64,000 nucleotides of DNA from Acidobacteriota bacterium (GCA_016196035.1 JACPYM010000086.1:61729-125728), one strand, 5' to 3'; shown: positions 1 to 9,526, counted from the stretch's first letter. Notes: generated by a model not told the origin, from the letters alone. Program-made: numbers and translations.

Positions 1-983
1 TGCTCGCCAAAGGCGGCCTTGATGGCGTCAGTTTCGTTCTTGTCGCCGAGTGGCGTCGAGGTGCCGTGGACGTTGATGTAATCCACCTGATTCATTTCGA
101 TGCTGCCGTCCTTGATGGTGCGCAGCATGACGCGGCGCGGGCCATCTACGTTGGGCGCGGTCATGTGGTAGGCGTCGCCGGTCATGCCGTAACCGACGAT
201 CTCGGCATAAATCTTCGCGCCACGCGCCTGGGCGTGTTCCAGTTCTTCGAGCATGAGAATGCCCGCGCCTTCGCCGATGACGAAACCATCGCGGTCTTTG
301 TCAAACGGACGCGAGGCGCGCGCGGGGTCGTCATTGCGTGTCGAGAGCGCCTGCAAACGGGCAAAGCCGCCCACCGACATAGGCGTGATGGCGCCTTCGC
401 TGCCGCCGCAGATCATCGCCAGGGCGTCGCCGCGTTGAATGATTTTGAAACTGTCGCCAATGGCGTGTGCGCCCGTGCTGCACGCCGTCGCCGTCGCCGA
501 ATTCGGCCCCTTCGCACCCGTCATAATCGAGACATGGCCGGAAGCCAGGTTCACAATCGAAGCCGGAATGAAGAAGGGCGAAATGCGGCTCGGCCCACCT
601 TCCATCATCTTGGTGTGTTCGCGCTCGAAGACGCCAAAGCCGCCGATGCCGCTGCCGATGTAAACGCCGACTTCCTCGGCCAGGTCGCCCGCGATTTGCA
701 AGCCCGAATCACGCAACGCTTCCATGGCCCCGGCCACCGCGTAGTAGATGAAGTTATCCATCTTCTTCAGTTCTTTTTTCTCGATGAACTTGGCGGGGTC
801 GAAGCCTTTGGCTTCGGCGGCGAATTTGACCGTGTGCTGGCTGGTGTCGAACTTCGTGATGTAATCCACGCCGCTGCGCCCGGCCAGCAGGCCCGCCCAA
901 GTTTCTTCAGTTGTGTTACCGAGCGGGCTGACCATACCGATGCCGGTGACGACCACGCGCCGCTTGGGAATGAAGTTGCTCAC
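1..983 (-). CDS. fabF: Beta-ketoacyl-ACP synthase II FabF (3' end cut by window edge)
   Basis: Condensing enzyme of type II fatty-acid elongation: it joins malonyl-ACP to a growing acyl-ACP in the cytoplasm. About 327 codons are visible, from a GTG at 983 (VSNFIPKRRVVVTGIGMVSP) to the window edge. The thiolase-fold active-site Cys lies in TACSTGAHA (about residue 170) and the first catalytic His in HGTSTP (about residue 307); the second His and the C-terminus are outside the window. The GTG start is preceded by GGAGTGCTT. It is the last visible gene of the yceD-rpmF-plsX-fabD-fabG-acpP-fabF operon and sits directly after acpP, the usual order. The 139-bp gap to acpP holds an inverted repeat (997-1103). 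FabB is the alternative, but the context and N-terminus favour FabF. Confidence 0.96.
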   Translation of the reverse strand, partial: MSNFIPKRRVVVTGIGMVSPLGNTTEETWAGLLAGRSGVDYITKFDTSQHTVKFAAEAKGFDPAKFIEKKELKKMDNFIYYAVAGAMEALRDSGLQIAGDLAEEVGVYIGSGIGGFGVFEREHTKMMEGGPSRISPFFIPASIVNLASGHVSIMTGAKGPNSATATACSTGAHAIGDSFKIIQRGDALAMICGGSEGAITPMSVGGFARLQALSTRNDDPARASRPFDKDRDGFVIGEGAGILMLEELEHAQARGAKIYAEIVGYGMTGDAYHMTAPNVDGPRRVMLRTIKDGSIEMNQVDYINVHGTSTPLGDKNETDAIKAAFGE

Positions 984-996
984 AAGCACTCCTTGA

Positions 997-1103
997 AATC
1001 AAAAGGCAAAAACCAAAAATCAAAAAGGCTGGGCCCGCATTATGGGCGGCCCGCTGGAACTGGCGAATATTTGCCCGTTGATTTTTGCCTTTTGCCTTTT
1101 GCC
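997..1103. repeat. Imperfect inverted repeat between acpP and fabF
   Basis: The left arm (997-1028) is made of AAAAGGC / AAAAATC units and the right arm (1078-1103) is its approximate reverse complement (TTTTTGCC TTTTGCC TTTTGCC). The centre is GC-rich. It belongs to the same general class as the other palindromic intergenic elements in this window. It could fold in RNA inside the fab operon. Confidence 0.6.
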
Positions 1104-1122
1104 TTGCTCACGCGGTGCGCGC

Positions 1123-1362
1123 CTATTTCTTGTGCGCTTCGATGTAATCAAAGGCATCGCGCACGCTTTGAATCTTTTCGGCTTCCTCGTCGGGAATCTC
1201 GATGCCGAATTCTTCTTCAAACCGCATTACGAGTTCAACCGTATCGAGCGAATCGGCGCCGAGATCGTCTATGAAGCGGGCGTTGTCGGTGACCTCTTCC
1301 CGGTCTACACCGAGTTCTTCGGCAATAATGTCTTTAACCTTATCCGCAATTGAATCTGCCAT
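1123..1362 (-). CDS. acpP: Acyl carrier protein AcpP
   Basis: Small acidic carrier (79 aa) that holds acyl chains on a 4'-phosphopantetheine arm during fatty-acid synthesis. The prosthetic-group serine is in the canonical motif [12 protein letters not shown] (Ser near residue 38). The ATG at 1362 is chosen because GGAGG lies 5 nt upstream. An in-frame GTG four codons earlier overlaps that ribosome-binding site and is unlikely to be used. It lies between fabG and fabF, as in many bacteria. The length and the acidic helix II match the family exactly. Confidence 0.98.
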   Translation of the reverse strand: MADSIADKVKDIIAEELGVDREEVTDNARFIDDLGADSLDTVELVMRFEEEFGIEIPDEEAEKIQSVRDAFDYIEAHKK

Positions 1363-1476
1363 GAGTTCCTCCACTGAGAAGTCTAGTTATTGATTTAGTT
1401 TGCTTAGTGCGCCACGCCCTTTGCTTTGGTCTTGCTGAAACGGGAACCGCTGCCAAACGCGCGTGCCGCCCTGTAT

Positions 1477-2220
1477 TCACATATACATTCCGCCATTGAC
1501 GTTGATCACCTGACCGGTGATATAGCCTGCCTCATCGGAGGCCAGGAACGCAACCGCATGTGCGACGTCCAGGTCAGTCCCCGGACGTTTGAGTGGAATC
1601 TGTTCGAGCAGCGCCGTGCGTGCCGCTTCATTGAGCACCGCTGTCATCGGCGTTTCGATAAAGCCAGGCGCGACCGCATTGACCGTGATGTTGCGCGAGG
1701 CATATTCGCGCGCCACGGCTTTGGTGAAACCGATCAAGCCGGCTTTGGCCGAAATGTAATTGACCTGGCCGGCGTTACCGGCTTGGGCGACCACCGAGGT
1801 CAGATTGATGATGCGGCCCTTGCGCGCCTTGGTCATCATCGGCAGCACTTGTTGCGTGGCCAGAAAAACGCCCGTCAGATTGGTTTGAATGACCGTCTCC
1901 CAATCTTCGCGTTTCATACGCAGCAGCAAGCCGTCGCGCGTAATCGCCGCGTTGTTGACCAGAATGTTAATCGGGCCTAGCTCTTTCGCCACCCGCTCAA
2001 TCGCGGCTTTGATTTCTTCAGCATTGCCAAGATCGCCGCGTACAGCCAGCGCCCGGCGACCTTTCGCGCGAATCTCCTCGGCGACGGCTTCGCATTTATC
2101 GAGCGAGCGCGCCAGCACCGCGACATCCGCGCCGCAGTCGGCCAGCACGAGTGCCGTAGCGCGGCCAATGCCTTGCGAGCCGCCGGTGACGAGAGCAATT
2201 TGTCCGTTGAGATTGAGCAT
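1477..2220 (-). CDS. fabG: 3-oxoacyl-ACP reductase FabG
   Basis: NADPH-dependent short-chain dehydrogenase (247 aa) that reduces beta-ketoacyl-ACP to beta-hydroxyacyl-ACP. Visible motifs: the Rossmann glycine motif TGGSQGIGRA (residues 12-21), NNAAITRD (about 87), the catalytic YISAK (Tyr/Lys near 152-156), and the C-terminal TGQVINVNGG typical of FabG. It is full length for the family. It sits between fabD and acpP in the fatty-acid operon, which separates it from the many other SDRs. No strong Shine-Dalgarno is visible before the ATG. Confidence 0.97.
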   Translation of the reverse strand: MLNLNGQIALVTGGSQGIGRATALVLADCGADVAVLARSLDKCEAVAEEIRAKGRRALAVRGDLGNAEEIKAAIERVAKELGPINILVNNAAITRDGLLLRMKREDWETVIQTNLTGVFLATQQVLPMMTKARKGRIINLTSVVAQAGNAGQVNYISAKAGLIGFTKAVAREYASRNITVNAVAPGFIETPMTAVLNEAARTALLEQIPLKRPGTDLDVAHAVAFLASDEAGYITGQVINVNGGMYM

Positions 2221-2291
2221 CGTGAATTTGAGTTGCGAGATTCTTGGTTATGCACGCCCCTACTGTCAACGCAGTCAAGCCGCGTTCGTCG

Positions 2292-3251
2292 TCAAGCGCT
2301 ACTCCTTTGACTCAAGGCCTCTGTGGTTGCTTGCAGGCTTCCCGCATTTTCCATATTGAGCAGCGTGACTTCTTTGCCCAACTCTTTGGCGATGGCCTTG
2401 ACCAAACCGGACAGCACCTTGCCGGGGCCAACTTCAACAAACGTGCTGACGCCCTGTTCCAGCAGCAAGTTGATGCTGTCCGTCCAGCGCACGGCTGCTG
2501 AAATCTGGCGCACCAACGCCGCGCGTGCTTGCGCTCCGTCAGTGGTGAGCGCTGCGTCTACATTATTGACGAGAGGGAATTGCAACGGGTTGAACGTCGT
2601 GGCCGCCAGGAGCGGTTGCATTTGCTTCTGCGCCGGCAGCATCAATGCGCAATGAAACGGCGCACTGACTTTCAGCAGCATTGCGCGGCGCGCGCCACGG
2701 GCTTTGCACTCTTCGATGGCGCGCTCGACAGCGGCGGTTTCGCCCGCGATGACGATCTGCGTGGGCGTGTTGAAATTGGCGGGCGCGCAGATTTGCCCTT
2801 GGGCCGCCGCCGCACAAGCTTCCGTGACGTTGACAGCGTCAATGCCCAGGATGGCGGCCATTGCCCCGACGCCCACAGGAACAGCGGCCTGCATAAATTC
2901 GCCACGCTGCCGCACCAGTTTGACGGCTGCGCTGAGCGGCAATGCCCCAGCCGCCACCAAAGCCGAATACTCGCCCAAGCTCTGTCCAGCCACGAAATCA
3001 GGCTTGAATCCTTTTTCAGCTAATGCCCGAAAGGCAGCTATTGAAGCGGTCAGAATGGCGGGTTGCGTATTGGCCGTGAGTTGCAGGTCGGCGTCAGGCC
3101 CCTCGAAACAGAGGTTGCTGAGCGCCCAGCCCAACGCCTCATCGGCCTCCTCAAAAACTGCTTTGGCAACCGGGAAAGTGTTGGCCAATTCGCGCCCCAT
3201 GCCTGCGTGCTGTGAGCCTTGGCCGGGAAAGATGAAAGCTAGTTTGCTCAT
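2292..3251 (-). CDS. fabD: Malonyl-CoA:ACP transacylase FabD
   Basis: Transfers malonyl from CoA to ACP to feed chain elongation (319 aa). The N-terminus LAFIFPGQGSQHAGMG and the nucleophile elbow GQSLGEYSAL (Ser near residue 92) are diagnostic. The catalytic His lies in SAPFHCALM (about 200), and VEVGPGKVLSGL is the family C-terminal motif. I chose the ATG at 3251 because it gives the standard FabD N-terminus. An in-frame TTG at 3284 overlaps the plsX stop codon and would add 11 residues (coupled translation is possible). It follows plsX directly in the operon. Confidence 0.97.
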   Translation of the reverse strand: MSKLAFIFPGQGSQHAGMGRELANTFPVAKAVFEEADEALGWALSNLCFEGPDADLQLTANTQPAILTASIAAFRALAEKGFKPDFVAGQSLGEYSALVAAGALPLSAAVKLVRQRGEFMQAAVPVGVGAMAAILGIDAVNVTEACAAAAQGQICAPANFNTPTQIVIAGETAAVERAIEECKARGARRAMLLKVSAPFHCALMLPAQKQMQPLLAATTFNPLQFPLVNNVDAALTTDGAQARAALVRQISAAVRWTDSINLLLEQGVSTFVEVGPGKVLSGLVKAIAKELGKEVTLLNMENAGSLQATTEALSQRSSA

Positions 3252-3280
3252 GCGTAAATGGGTTGCGGTCGGTACGTTGG

Positions 3281-4309
3281 TCAAGGATTGACGACCGCAG
3301 CCTTGCTTAGTTCTGCTTCGATACTCTCGTTGAGTTTGCCTTTGTAAAACTCTTTGGCAATGCGGATGGCGTTGCGAATCGCTTTGGGTGACGAACTGCC
3401 GTGACAGATGACGGTCAATTGTTTGGCGCCCAACAACGGCGCGCCACCCAGCTCGGAATAATCCAGGCGCTTCTTGACGTTTTGAAAGGCAGTGCGCGCC
3501 AGCAGTGCGCCGGCCTGCGTCAGATAGGTTTGGCCCAATTCGCCGCGTAACAAATTCATGATCGCCGCGACCAGGCCCTCGCTGGTTTTCAGGATGACGT
3601 TGCCGGTGAAACCGTCACAGACAATCACGTCCACCTCGCCCGTGAAAATATCGCGCCCCTCGACGTTGCCGACGAAATTGATCGGCGCGGCGCGCAATAA
3701 GCGCAGCGTTTCTTTGGTCAGGTCGTTGCCCTTGATTTCTTCTTCGCCGATGCTCATCAACCCGACTTTCGGATTGTGGGCGCCCAGAATGTTGCGTGAG
3801 TAAACCGCGCCCATCACAGCGAACTGTTTCAAATGTTCGGGCTTGCATTCGGCGTTGGCCCCTACGTCCAGCAGCACTGTGCCGCGCCCTTTCATCGTCG
3901 GGAAAATTCCCGCCAGGGCCGGGCGATCTACAGAGGGTAAGGTGCCCAGCACCAGCTTCGCCGTCATCATCACCGCGCCGGTGTTGCCTGCGCTGACCAG
4001 GCCGTGCGCTTTGCCTTCGCGCACCAATCGGGCGGCCACGCGGATCGAAGAATCGCGTTTGCGGCGCACCGCGTGGGCTACCGAATCTTCCATCGTGATG
4101 ACTTCGCTCGCGTGAACGATTTCGATGTGCAGGCGGTGCTGGCGCGGGTTCTCGTAGCCTTGCCGCGCCAGTTCGGCGCGCAGCACGTCCTCTTGTCCGA
4201 CCAGCAAAATGCGGACGCGCAAATCGTGCGCCGCCTGAATTGCGCCTTCGATTTCGATGGCGGGTGCGTTGTCTCCGCCCATTGCATCAACGGCGATGGT
4301 AGTCAGCAT
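3281..4309 (-). CDS. plsX: Phosphate acyltransferase PlsX
   Basis: Makes acyl-phosphate from acyl-ACP, the first step of phosphatidic-acid synthesis in the PlsX/PlsY pathway (342 aa). The N-terminus [12 protein letters not shown], the [10 protein letters not shown] segment and the VCDGFTGNV(I/L)LKTSEG block are PlsX hallmarks. It is full length. It lies between rpmF and fabD, the classic rpmF-plsX-fab arrangement that links ribosomal protein and lipid synthesis. A hairpin at 4343-4374 in the rpmF-plsX gap may reduce read-through into the lipid genes. Confidence 0.98.
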   Translation of the reverse strand: MLTTIAVDAMGGDNAPAIEIEGAIQAAHDLRVRILLVGQEDVLRAELARQGYENPRQHRLHIEIVHASEVITMEDSVAHAVRRKRDSSIRVAARLVREGKAHGLVSAGNTGAVMMTAKLVLGTLPSVDRPALAGIFPTMKGRGTVLLDVGANAECKPEHLKQFAVMGAVYSRNILGAHNPKVGLMSIGEEEIKGNDLTKETLRLLRAAPINFVGNVEGRDIFTGEVDVIVCDGFTGNVILKTSEGLVAAIMNLLRGELGQTYLTQAGALLARTAFQNVKKRLDYSELGGAPLLGAKQLTVICHGSSSPKAIRNAIRIAKEFYKGKLNESIEAELSKAAVVNP

Positions 4310-4342
4310 GCGAGAGAAGTCGTGACTGTCCGGCAGACAAGG

Positions 4343-4374
4343 AAAAAGGATGAAACCTGCGTCTCATCCTTTTT
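4343..4374 (-). terminator. Hairpin between rpmF and plsX, probable intra-operon attenuator
   Basis: A perfect 11-bp stem, AAAAAGGATGA (4343-4353) against TCATCCTTTTT (4364-4374), with a 10-nt loop. It ends in a U-run whichever strand is read. On the minus strand it lies just after rpmF and before plsX, so it can act as a partial terminator that lowers lipid-gene expression relative to L32. That function is inferred. Confidence 0.6.
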
Positions 4375-4395
4375 GGTAGGGTGCTGCAGCGTAAG

Positions 4396-4578
4396 CTAGA
4401 CCGCCTCTTTGGCGATGACTTGGCGTCCATCGTAATAACCGCATTTGGCGCAAACGCGATGCGGTAACTTGGGCGCTTGACAGTTCGAACAGGCGGACGA
4501 GCCTACCGCCGTCAGGGCGTCATGCGTGCGGCGCTTGCGGCCGCGTGATTTCGAGTGGCGTCGTTTCGGATTTGGCAT
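4396..4578 (-). CDS. rpmF: Ribosomal protein bL32
   Basis: Structural protein of the large ribosomal subunit (60 aa). The N-terminus PNPKRRHSKSR is the bL32 signature. A zinc ribbon follows, with two Cys pairs: CSNC (about residue 31) and CAKC (about 44). It is therefore the zinc-binding C+ form. The ATG is preceded by GGAG at about 8 nt. It sits between yceD and plsX, the conserved neighbourhood. Confidence 0.98.
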   Translation of the reverse strand: MPNPKRRHSKSRGRKRRTHDALTAVGSSACSNCQAPKLPHRVCAKCGYYDGRQVIAKEAV

Positions 4579-4623
4579 GGTCGTATCTCCAAAAAATAGT
4601 CGTTATTAGTTCAGTCTTGCTGT

Positions 4624-5157
4624 TTATTCTGGCGGTTCGAGTTGCGCTTTCAACTCAGCCAGTTCTTGCCAGCGTGGATCAACCAACGGCTGGCAATTGC
4701 AAGCATCAGTATTCAAATCGGCCCCACACTGGGCACAAATCCCGCGGCAGTCTGCCTGGCAGAGCACGCGCACCGGCAGCGCCAATTCAAGCTGTTCGCG
4801 GATCACCTGATCCACATCCAGTTCGTCGTTCTCGTAAAAAGAGAACTCCAGATCACGTTCGTGTAATTCGGTCTCGCCCTTCGCCACGCGCTCTGCTTCC
4901 AGCGGGATAAAGACGAGGTTGACAGCCTGGTCAATCGTGACGGCAACATCGGTCAAACAACGGTCGCAGGGAACACTCAGCGCCGCTTTTAACGCGCCCT
5001 CAAGTTTGACATCCATTCCCGAACGCTTGAGGCGTCCAGCGATCCAGGGCGATTCAGTCAACGCAAACTCGTGCGCGCTCACATCGAGTTCACCGGTTTG
5101 ATATTGCTGTTCGAAGCGCGTTCCTTCGACAGGCAAGTGCGCCAGCGAGATTTTCAT
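4624..5157 (-). CDS. yceD: YceD/DUF177 family protein (23S rRNA accumulation protein-like)
   Basis: A 177-aa DUF177 protein. YceD is associated with 23S rRNA maturation and accumulation in bacteria and plants. Near the C-terminus are two Cys pairs, CQADCRGICAQCG (about residues 132-144), giving a probable metal-binding knuckle, followed by the family motif LNTDACNC and a WQELAELK tail. An inner CDRCL motif lies near residue 60. It is the first gene of the operon, directly downstream of a consensus promoter, with rpmF next, the standard pairing. The exact molecular role is less certain than the family assignment. Confidence 0.9.
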   Translation of the reverse strand: MKISLAHLPVEGTRFEQQYQTGELDVSAHEFALTESPWIAGRLKRSGMDVKLEGALKAALSVPCDRCLTDVAVTIDQAVNLVFIPLEAERVAKGETELHERDLEFSFYENDELDVDQVIREQLELALPVRVLCQADCRGICAQCGADLNTDACNCQPLVDPRWQELAELKAQLEPPE

Positions 5158-5186
5158 AGCGATACCTGCGGTGACAAAAGGCTGTC

Positions 5187-5214
5187 ATTATAGGTTTGGT
5201 CAAAGCTTTGTCAA
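5187..5214 (-). promoter_or_regulatory. Consensus sigma70 promoter of the yceD-rpmF-plsX-fab operon
   Basis: On the minus strand there is a perfect TTGACA (-35, 5209-5214) and a perfect TATAAT (-10, 5187-5192), separated by 16 bp. The -10 lies about 30 bp before the yceD ATG. The region is divergent to argC. Confidence 0.85.
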
Positions 5215-5240
5215 CCGAGGCCAAAAGCTGACCGATGCCT

Positions 5241-5268
5241 TTGTGTGGCAGAACAATTGATGTACACT
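5241..5268 (+). promoter_or_regulatory. Weak candidate promoter for the arg operon
   Basis: TTGTGT (5241-5246) and TACACT (5263-5268) with a 16-bp spacer lie about 40 bp upstream of the chosen argC start. Both boxes deviate from consensus, so this is only a candidate. No ARG-box could be identified with confidence. Confidence 0.3.
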
Positions 5269-5307
5269 GCGCGCTTCTTTTTTCAGAGAGGAAGTCAAAT
5301 TACTGAC

Positions 5308-6354
5308 ATGGGCAAAACCATTCGCGCCATTGTCGCTGGCGCTACCGGCTATTCAGGCCGCGAACTGATTCGATTGTTGTTGAATCACCCCCAGATTGAA
5401 CTGGTGGGGTCTTATGCCTCACGCACGGCTGAAACACAGCCCCTCGCCGCCATTCACCCGCAATTGCTCGGCCTGACGTCCGGCGACTGCGAGCCATTTG
5501 ATGAAGCGGCTGTTACACGGTTAAGACCCGATTTGATTTTTCTGGCGACACCCAACGAATTTTCCCACGAAGTTGTGCCCACCCTGCTTGAAACCGGCGC
5601 CACCATTGTGGACATCAGCGGTGCTTTTCGTCTGAAAGACGCGGCGCTTTACGCAAAATACTATGGGTTTGAGCATACGCGCCCGGATTTGCTCAAGCAG
5701 GCGGTTTACGGGCTGACCGAATTTGTGCGCGCCGAATTGAAAGGCGCGAAACTGATCGCCAATCCGGGTTGTTATGTGACTTCGGTTTTGGTGCCGCTGA
5801 CTCCGCTGCTGCAAGCGGGTTTGGTTGAAACAAGCCAGCCGTTGATTTGCGATGCGAAATCCGGCGTTACAGGCGCAGGCAAGACGCCGAACGCCGGGAC
5901 GCACTTTGTTGAAGTGAGCGAAAGCCTCAAGAGCTATAACTTATTCAAGCATCGCCACACGCCGGAGATCGCCCAGGGATTGGGACTTGCGAATAGCCCC
6001 GCTGCGTTGATTTTTACGCCGCATTTACTGCCGATCAATCGCGGCATCCTCTCGACGATTTACGCCAAATTGAAAGCCGGTGTGACGCGCGCCGACATTT
6101 TGCAAGCTTGGCAGCAGGCCTTTGTTGGCGCGCCATTCGTGCGCATCTTTGCTGGCGCGCAATTACCGGAAATTAAATTCGCCGCCAACACGCCCTTTTG
6201 CGACATCGGTTGCTCTGTGGATGAAGCCACCGGCCAGGCGATCATCGTTTCCGCCGAAGACAATCTGCTCAAAGGCGCGTCCAGCCAGGCTTTGCAGAAC
6301 GCCAACCTCGCGCTGGGCTTGGATGAAAAGGCGGGCCTCTTATGCCTCTTATGA
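5308..6354 (+). CDS. argC: N-acetyl-gamma-glutamyl-phosphate reductase ArgC
   Basis: Third step of arginine synthesis: NADPH-dependent reduction of N-acetylglutamyl phosphate to the semialdehyde (348 aa). The N-terminal Rossmann motif is [10 protein letters not shown] (residues 9-18). The catalytic Cys is in NPGCYVTS (about 151) and HRHTPEI is the conserved substrate-site motif (about 214). I chose the ATG at 5308 because it gives the family-standard N-terminus; an in-frame ATG 63 nt upstream would add residues with no counterpart in the family. The stop overlaps the argB start (ATGA), so translation is coupled. Confidence 0.97.
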   Translation: MGKTIRAIVAGATGYSGRELIRLLLNHPQIELVGSYASRTAETQPLAAIHPQLLGLTSGDCEPFDEAAVTRLRPDLIFLATPNEFSHEVVPTLLETGATIVDISGAFRLKDAALYAKYYGFEHTRPDLLKQAVYGLTEFVRAELKGAKLIANPGCYVTSVLVPLTPLLQAGLVETSQPLICDAKSGVTGAGKTPNAGTHFVEVSESLKSYNLFKHRHTPEIAQGLGLANSPAALIFTPHLLPINRGILSTIYAKLKAGVTRADILQAWQQAFVGAPFVRIFAGAQLPEIKFAANTPFCDIGCSVDEATGQAIIVSAEDNLLKGASSQALQNANLALGLDEKAGLLCLL

Positions 6355-7151
6355 AGGAAGCGCTGAGCCGCGCGGTCATCAAATTGGGCGGCAGCGTGCT
6401 CGTGGACGGTAAGTTGCGCGCGCAACTGCTGGCGCAGATCGCGGAACTCAAACGCGCCGGGCAGGCGCTCGTCATCGTGCACGGCGGCGGCAAACAGATT
6501 GCCGCGCTGCTCAAACAGCTTCAGATCGAATCGCATTTCCACGACGGCCTGCGTGTGACCGATGCCGCCGCGCGTGATGCCGTGCAGATGATGCTGGCGG
6601 GTAAGATTGGCAAAGACCTGGTCGCTGAACTCGCGCAATACGGTCTGACCGCAGTCAGCCTCACCGGCGGCGATGGACTGAGTTTCTTAGCCGAAAAGAC
6701 GCTAGCTGAGGACGGCAGTGATCTCGGCTTCGTCGGCAGCATCACGCGCACAAGCAACCGTCTGATAACGGCCTTGATGAATGCGGAGATGTTGCCAGTG
6801 GTGGCGTGTGTGGCGTTGGGGGCTGATGACTTTGCGTATTACAATATCAATGGCGATCAGATGGCGGCGGCGGTAGCAGGTGGTTGTCAGGCTGAAACCT
6901 TAGTTTTCGTGACTGATGTCGGAAGTGTCTCGGATAGCGCGGGGCAGCCGCTAGCTGGATTGCAGCGCGCACAGATTGTTGAATTGCTGGAAACAGGCGT
7001 GGCCAGCGGCGGCATGCGGCCCAAGCTGCGTGCCTGTTTGGAAGCGTTGGACGCGGGCGTGAACCGCATCCTGATTGTCGGCGCGGCCACTGAAAATGTC
7101 TTGCCGCGCGCCTTTGCTGGCGAGGCCGGGCTGGGCACACGCATTTCCTGA
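6351..7151 (+). CDS. argB: Acetylglutamate kinase ArgB
   Basis: Phosphorylates N-acetylglutamate with ATP, the second step of arginine synthesis (266 aa). Visible are VIKLGGSVL (residues 9-17, phosphate binding), [12 protein letters not shown] (about 42), a substrate-loop region around [17 protein letters not shown], and [14 protein letters not shown] (about 165). The ATG at 6351 overlaps the argC stop in the classic ATGA arrangement. Another in-frame ATG lies 9 nt earlier. The N-terminal helix typical of arginine-inhibited hexameric enzymes is short here; whether feedback inhibition occurs cannot be read directly. Confidence 0.96.
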   Translation: MKEALSRAVIKLGGSVLVDGKLRAQLLAQIAELKRAGQALVIVHGGGKQIAALLKQLQIESHFHDGLRVTDAAARDAVQMMLAGKIGKDLVAELAQYGLTAVSLTGGDGLSFLAEKTLAEDGSDLGFVGSITRTSNRLITALMNAEMLPVVACVALGADDFAYYNINGDQMAAAVAGGCQAETLVFVTDVGSVSDSAGQPLAGLQRAQIVELLETGVASGGMRPKLRACLEALDAGVNRILIVGAATENVLPRAFAGEAGLGTRIS

Positions 7152-7152
7152 G

Positions 7153-7575
7153 ATGAGCAAATATCTTTTTGTTTATGGCTCGCTGCGGTCTGGCTTTACG
7201 CCAACGGAAGTGCAGCCGTCATTGAATGGGATAACGCTGATTAGTCCGGCGACCGTGCGTGGCTGGCTTTACGATCTGGGCGAATATTCAGGCGTGCAGC
7301 TTGCTGAGGATGGCGGATTGGTCGTCGGTGAACTGCTCGAAATGAGCGACGCGCCAACGCAATTGCGCGTGCTTGACAGTTATGAAGGAATTGATGAGCA
7401 CGACTTATCGCAATGCCTGTTCGTAAGAACAAAATGCCGCACTGCTTTGCCGGATGGGCAATCAGTTGAAGCCTGGATTTACGTTTACAACCAATCGCTG
7501 ACAAATGCCCGCTTGATCGAAAGCGGCGATTACGCAGAGGTCGCAAGGCGGCCCCTGGAAACTGAAGCAATCTGA
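7153..7575 (+). CDS. Gamma-glutamylcyclotransferase-like (AIG2/GGCT) protein
   Basis: A 140-aa protein of the GGCT/AIG2-like fold. The N-terminal [11 protein letters not shown] motif (residues 4-14) binds the substrate gamma-glutamyl group, and VGELLEM holds the conserved acidic residue expected for catalysis (Glu near 60). SYEGIDE and the C-terminal WIYVYN are also typical. The ATG at 7153 begins one base after the argB stop, so it is translated with the arg genes. Members form 5-oxoproline from gamma-glutamyl compounds or act in related amide chemistry. The real substrate here is unknown, and a role in arginine metabolism is inference from position only. Confidence 0.85.
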   Translation: MSKYLFVYGSLRSGFTPTEVQPSLNGITLISPATVRGWLYDLGEYSGVQLAEDGGLVVGELLEMSDAPTQLRVLDSYEGIDEHDLSQCLFVRTKCRTALPDGQSVEAWIYVYNQSLTNARLIESGDYAEVARRPLETEAI

Positions 7576-7609
7576 AATTTCAACTAGAGCGGAGAAATTG
7601 AGAAGCGAA

Positions 7610-8917
7610 ATGGAAGCTGTTGCCACCGAGACTGAACCCTTAACCGAAGACCTGGTCGAAGCGCCTGCTGTAGCACCCGCCATCACGCTGGATTACATTC
7701 GTGAACTGGAAAGCCAGTATGTGATGCAGACTTACGCGCGCAACCCCGTGATGTTCGTGCGCGGCAAAAACTCGACGGTATTTGACGACAAGGGCAAACC
7801 GTATCTGGATTTCATCGCGGGCATCGGCGTCAACGTCTTGGGTTACGATCACCCGGTGGTGCGCCGCACACTCCGCGAACAGGCCAGCCTGCTGCACACC
7901 TCCAATCTTTATTACCATCCGTATCAAGGCCAACTGGCCGAACGCTTGGTCAAAGCCTCCGGCTTGGCGCGCGTCTTCTTTGCCAACACCGGCACCGAAA
8001 CGACTGAAGGCGCTTTGAAACTTGCCCGCGCCTGGCAAAAGCGGCGCGGGCGTGCCGACCAATTCGAATTCGTTGCGCTGACCAATTCCTTTCACGGGCG
8101 CACCTTTGGCGCGCTTTCAATCACGGCGCAGCAGAAATACCGCGAACCGTTTGAACCGCTGGTGCCGGGCGTGCACTTCATAGACCCCAGCAACTGCGCC
8201 GACGATTTTGCCGAAGCCCGTGCCGCGATTACCGAACGCACTGCTGCCATCGTGATTGAAACCATCCAGGGCGAAAGCGGCATTTATCCGATCAGCGATG
8301 ACTTCTTAAAAGTCGTGCGCGAACGTTGCGACGAAACCGGCGCGTTGCTGATTTTGGACGAAGTGCAATGCGGGTTGGGCCGCACGGGCACGACCTTCGC
8401 GTTTGAGCACACCTCGGTGACGCCGGATATTCTGACCGTCGCCAAACCGCTTGGTTTGGGCGTGCCGCTCGGTGCGTTCATCGCTTCGGAAAAAGTTGCG
8501 GATGGTTTGCAGCCGGGTGATCACGGCACGACCTTTGGCGGCGGGCCGTTGGCTTGCCGTTTGAGTTTGGAATTCCTGAAGCTGCTCGACGAAGGCAAGC
8601 TGATGCAGCGTGTGATCGAAGTCGGCAATTACTTCCGCAAGAAGCTGCGCCGTCTTCAACGCGAACTGCCTGAATACATCAAAGAGGTGCGCGGCCTGGG
8701 GCTGATGGTCGGGATGGAACTGACCTTCCCCGGCAAAAACATCGTCAGCCAAATGCTCGAACGCGGCTTTTTGATGAATTGCACGCACGATGTGACGTTG
8801 CGCTTTCTGCCGCCGTACATCATCACCAAAGCCGAGATCAAAGCCCTGGTCGAAAACCTGGCAGAGGTGATTGCTGCTGAAGGGGCCAAGGCGTTGGCCG
8901 CGAAAGGGGAGGGCTGA
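7610..8917 (+). CDS. argD: Acetylornithine aminotransferase (class III, PLP-dependent)
   Basis: Converts N-acetylglutamate semialdehyde to N-acetylornithine with glutamate as donor (435 aa). The PLP-fold markers are [15 protein letters not shown] (about 125-139), [10 protein letters not shown] (about 160), the Asp-containing [15 protein letters not shown] (about 245) and the Schiff-base Lys in [15 protein letters not shown] (about 282). The start is uncertain: a TTG at 7598 follows GGAG too closely, while the ATG at 7610 has GAGAAG 4 nt upstream. It sits between the GGCT-like gene and the acetyltransferase in the arg operon, which favours ArgD over other class III aminotransferases. Some ArgD proteins also act on succinyl-diaminopimelate. 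Confidence 0.93.
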   Translation: MEAVATETEPLTEDLVEAPAVAPAITLDYIRELESQYVMQTYARNPVMFVRGKNSTVFDDKGKPYLDFIAGIGVNVLGYDHPVVRRTLREQASLLHTSNLYYHPYQGQLAERLVKASGLARVFFANTGTETTEGALKLARAWQKRRGRADQFEFVALTNSFHGRTFGALSITAQQKYREPFEPLVPGVHFIDPSNCADDFAEARAAITERTAAIVIETIQGESGIYPISDDFLKVVRERCDETGALLILDEVQCGLGRTGTTFAFEHTSVTPDILTVAKPLGLGVPLGAFIASEKVADGLQPGDHGTTFGGGPLACRLSLEFLKLLDEGKLMQRVIEVGNYFRKKLRRLQRELPEYIKEVRGLGLMVGMELTFPGKNIVSQMLERGFLMNCTHDVTLRFLPPYIITKAEIKALVENLAEVIAAEGAKALAAKGEG

Positions 8918-8920
8918 GCA

Positions 8921-9526
8921 TTGAGTAACGAACTGGTCATCCGCAAAGCCCGCACGCGCGACGCAGTGCAAATTCACCATTTGATTAACGAATTTGCCCG
9001 GGAGGAAGTCATGTTGCCGCGTTCGCTCTTGAGCGTTTACGAAAATATCCGCGACTTTTATGTGGCAGCCGAGGGCGACCGCGTGCTGGGTTGTTCGGGA
9101 CTGCATTTCACCTGGGGCGATATGGCGGAGGTTCGTTCCTTAGCCGTGCATCCGGATGCTGGCGGCAAAGGCATTGGGCGCGCGTTGGTCGAGTCGAACA
9201 TTGCCGAGGCGCGCGAACACGATTTGATTCAGGTCTACGCCTTCACCTACGTGACGGGCTTTTTTGACAAGCTCGGCTTCCGCGTCGTGCCGCACGAAGA
9301 GATGCCGCGCAAAACCTGGATGGATTGCGTCAACTGCCCGAAGTTCAACTGCTGCGATGAAATTGCGATGGTGCTGGACTTGGTTGCCGACCGTCGGCCT
9401 GAAGCCTTTGATGTTTCGCAGGTGGGCGTGCCTATCGTGAAGATCGAGCGCCCCGCTGAATGGTTCAGGACTTACGCAGAACCATTGCCACAGAGGCACG
9501 GAGTCACAGAGGAAAGGCCTGCCTGA
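8921..9526 (+). CDS. GNAT acetyltransferase, short-type N-acetylglutamate synthase (ArgA-like)
   Basis: A 201-aa GNAT protein with the acetyl-CoA loop [15 protein letters not shown] (about residues 73-87) and the motif [10 protein letters not shown] near 109. [20 protein letters not shown] (about 119-138) adds a Cys cluster seen in short N-acetylglutamate synthases. It starts at a TTG 3 nt after argD with GGGGAGG upstream. In an arg operon it likely makes N-acetylglutamate, complementing ArgJ. The last roughly 19 codons ([10 protein letters not shown] onward) lie inside a palindromic repeat (9468-9597). The native C-terminus was probably different, and this tail is likely repeat-derived. Confidence 0.85.
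   Translation: MSNELVIRKARTRDAVQIHHLINEFAREEVMLPRSLLSVYENIRDFYVAAEGDRVLGCSGLHFTWGDMAEVRSLAVHPDAGGKGIGRALVESNIAEAREHDLIQVYAFTYVTGFFDKLGFRVVPHEEMPRKTWMDCVNCPKFNCCDEIAMVLDLVADRRPEAFDVSQVGVPIVKIERPAEWFRTYAEPLPQRHGVTEERPA

Noticed and set aside
66..1274. A long plus-strand open frame opposite fabF and acpP
   Set aside because: It is antisense to clear fabF/acpP coding sequence, is Arg/Ala/His-rich and has no homology-like features; a GC-driven shadow.
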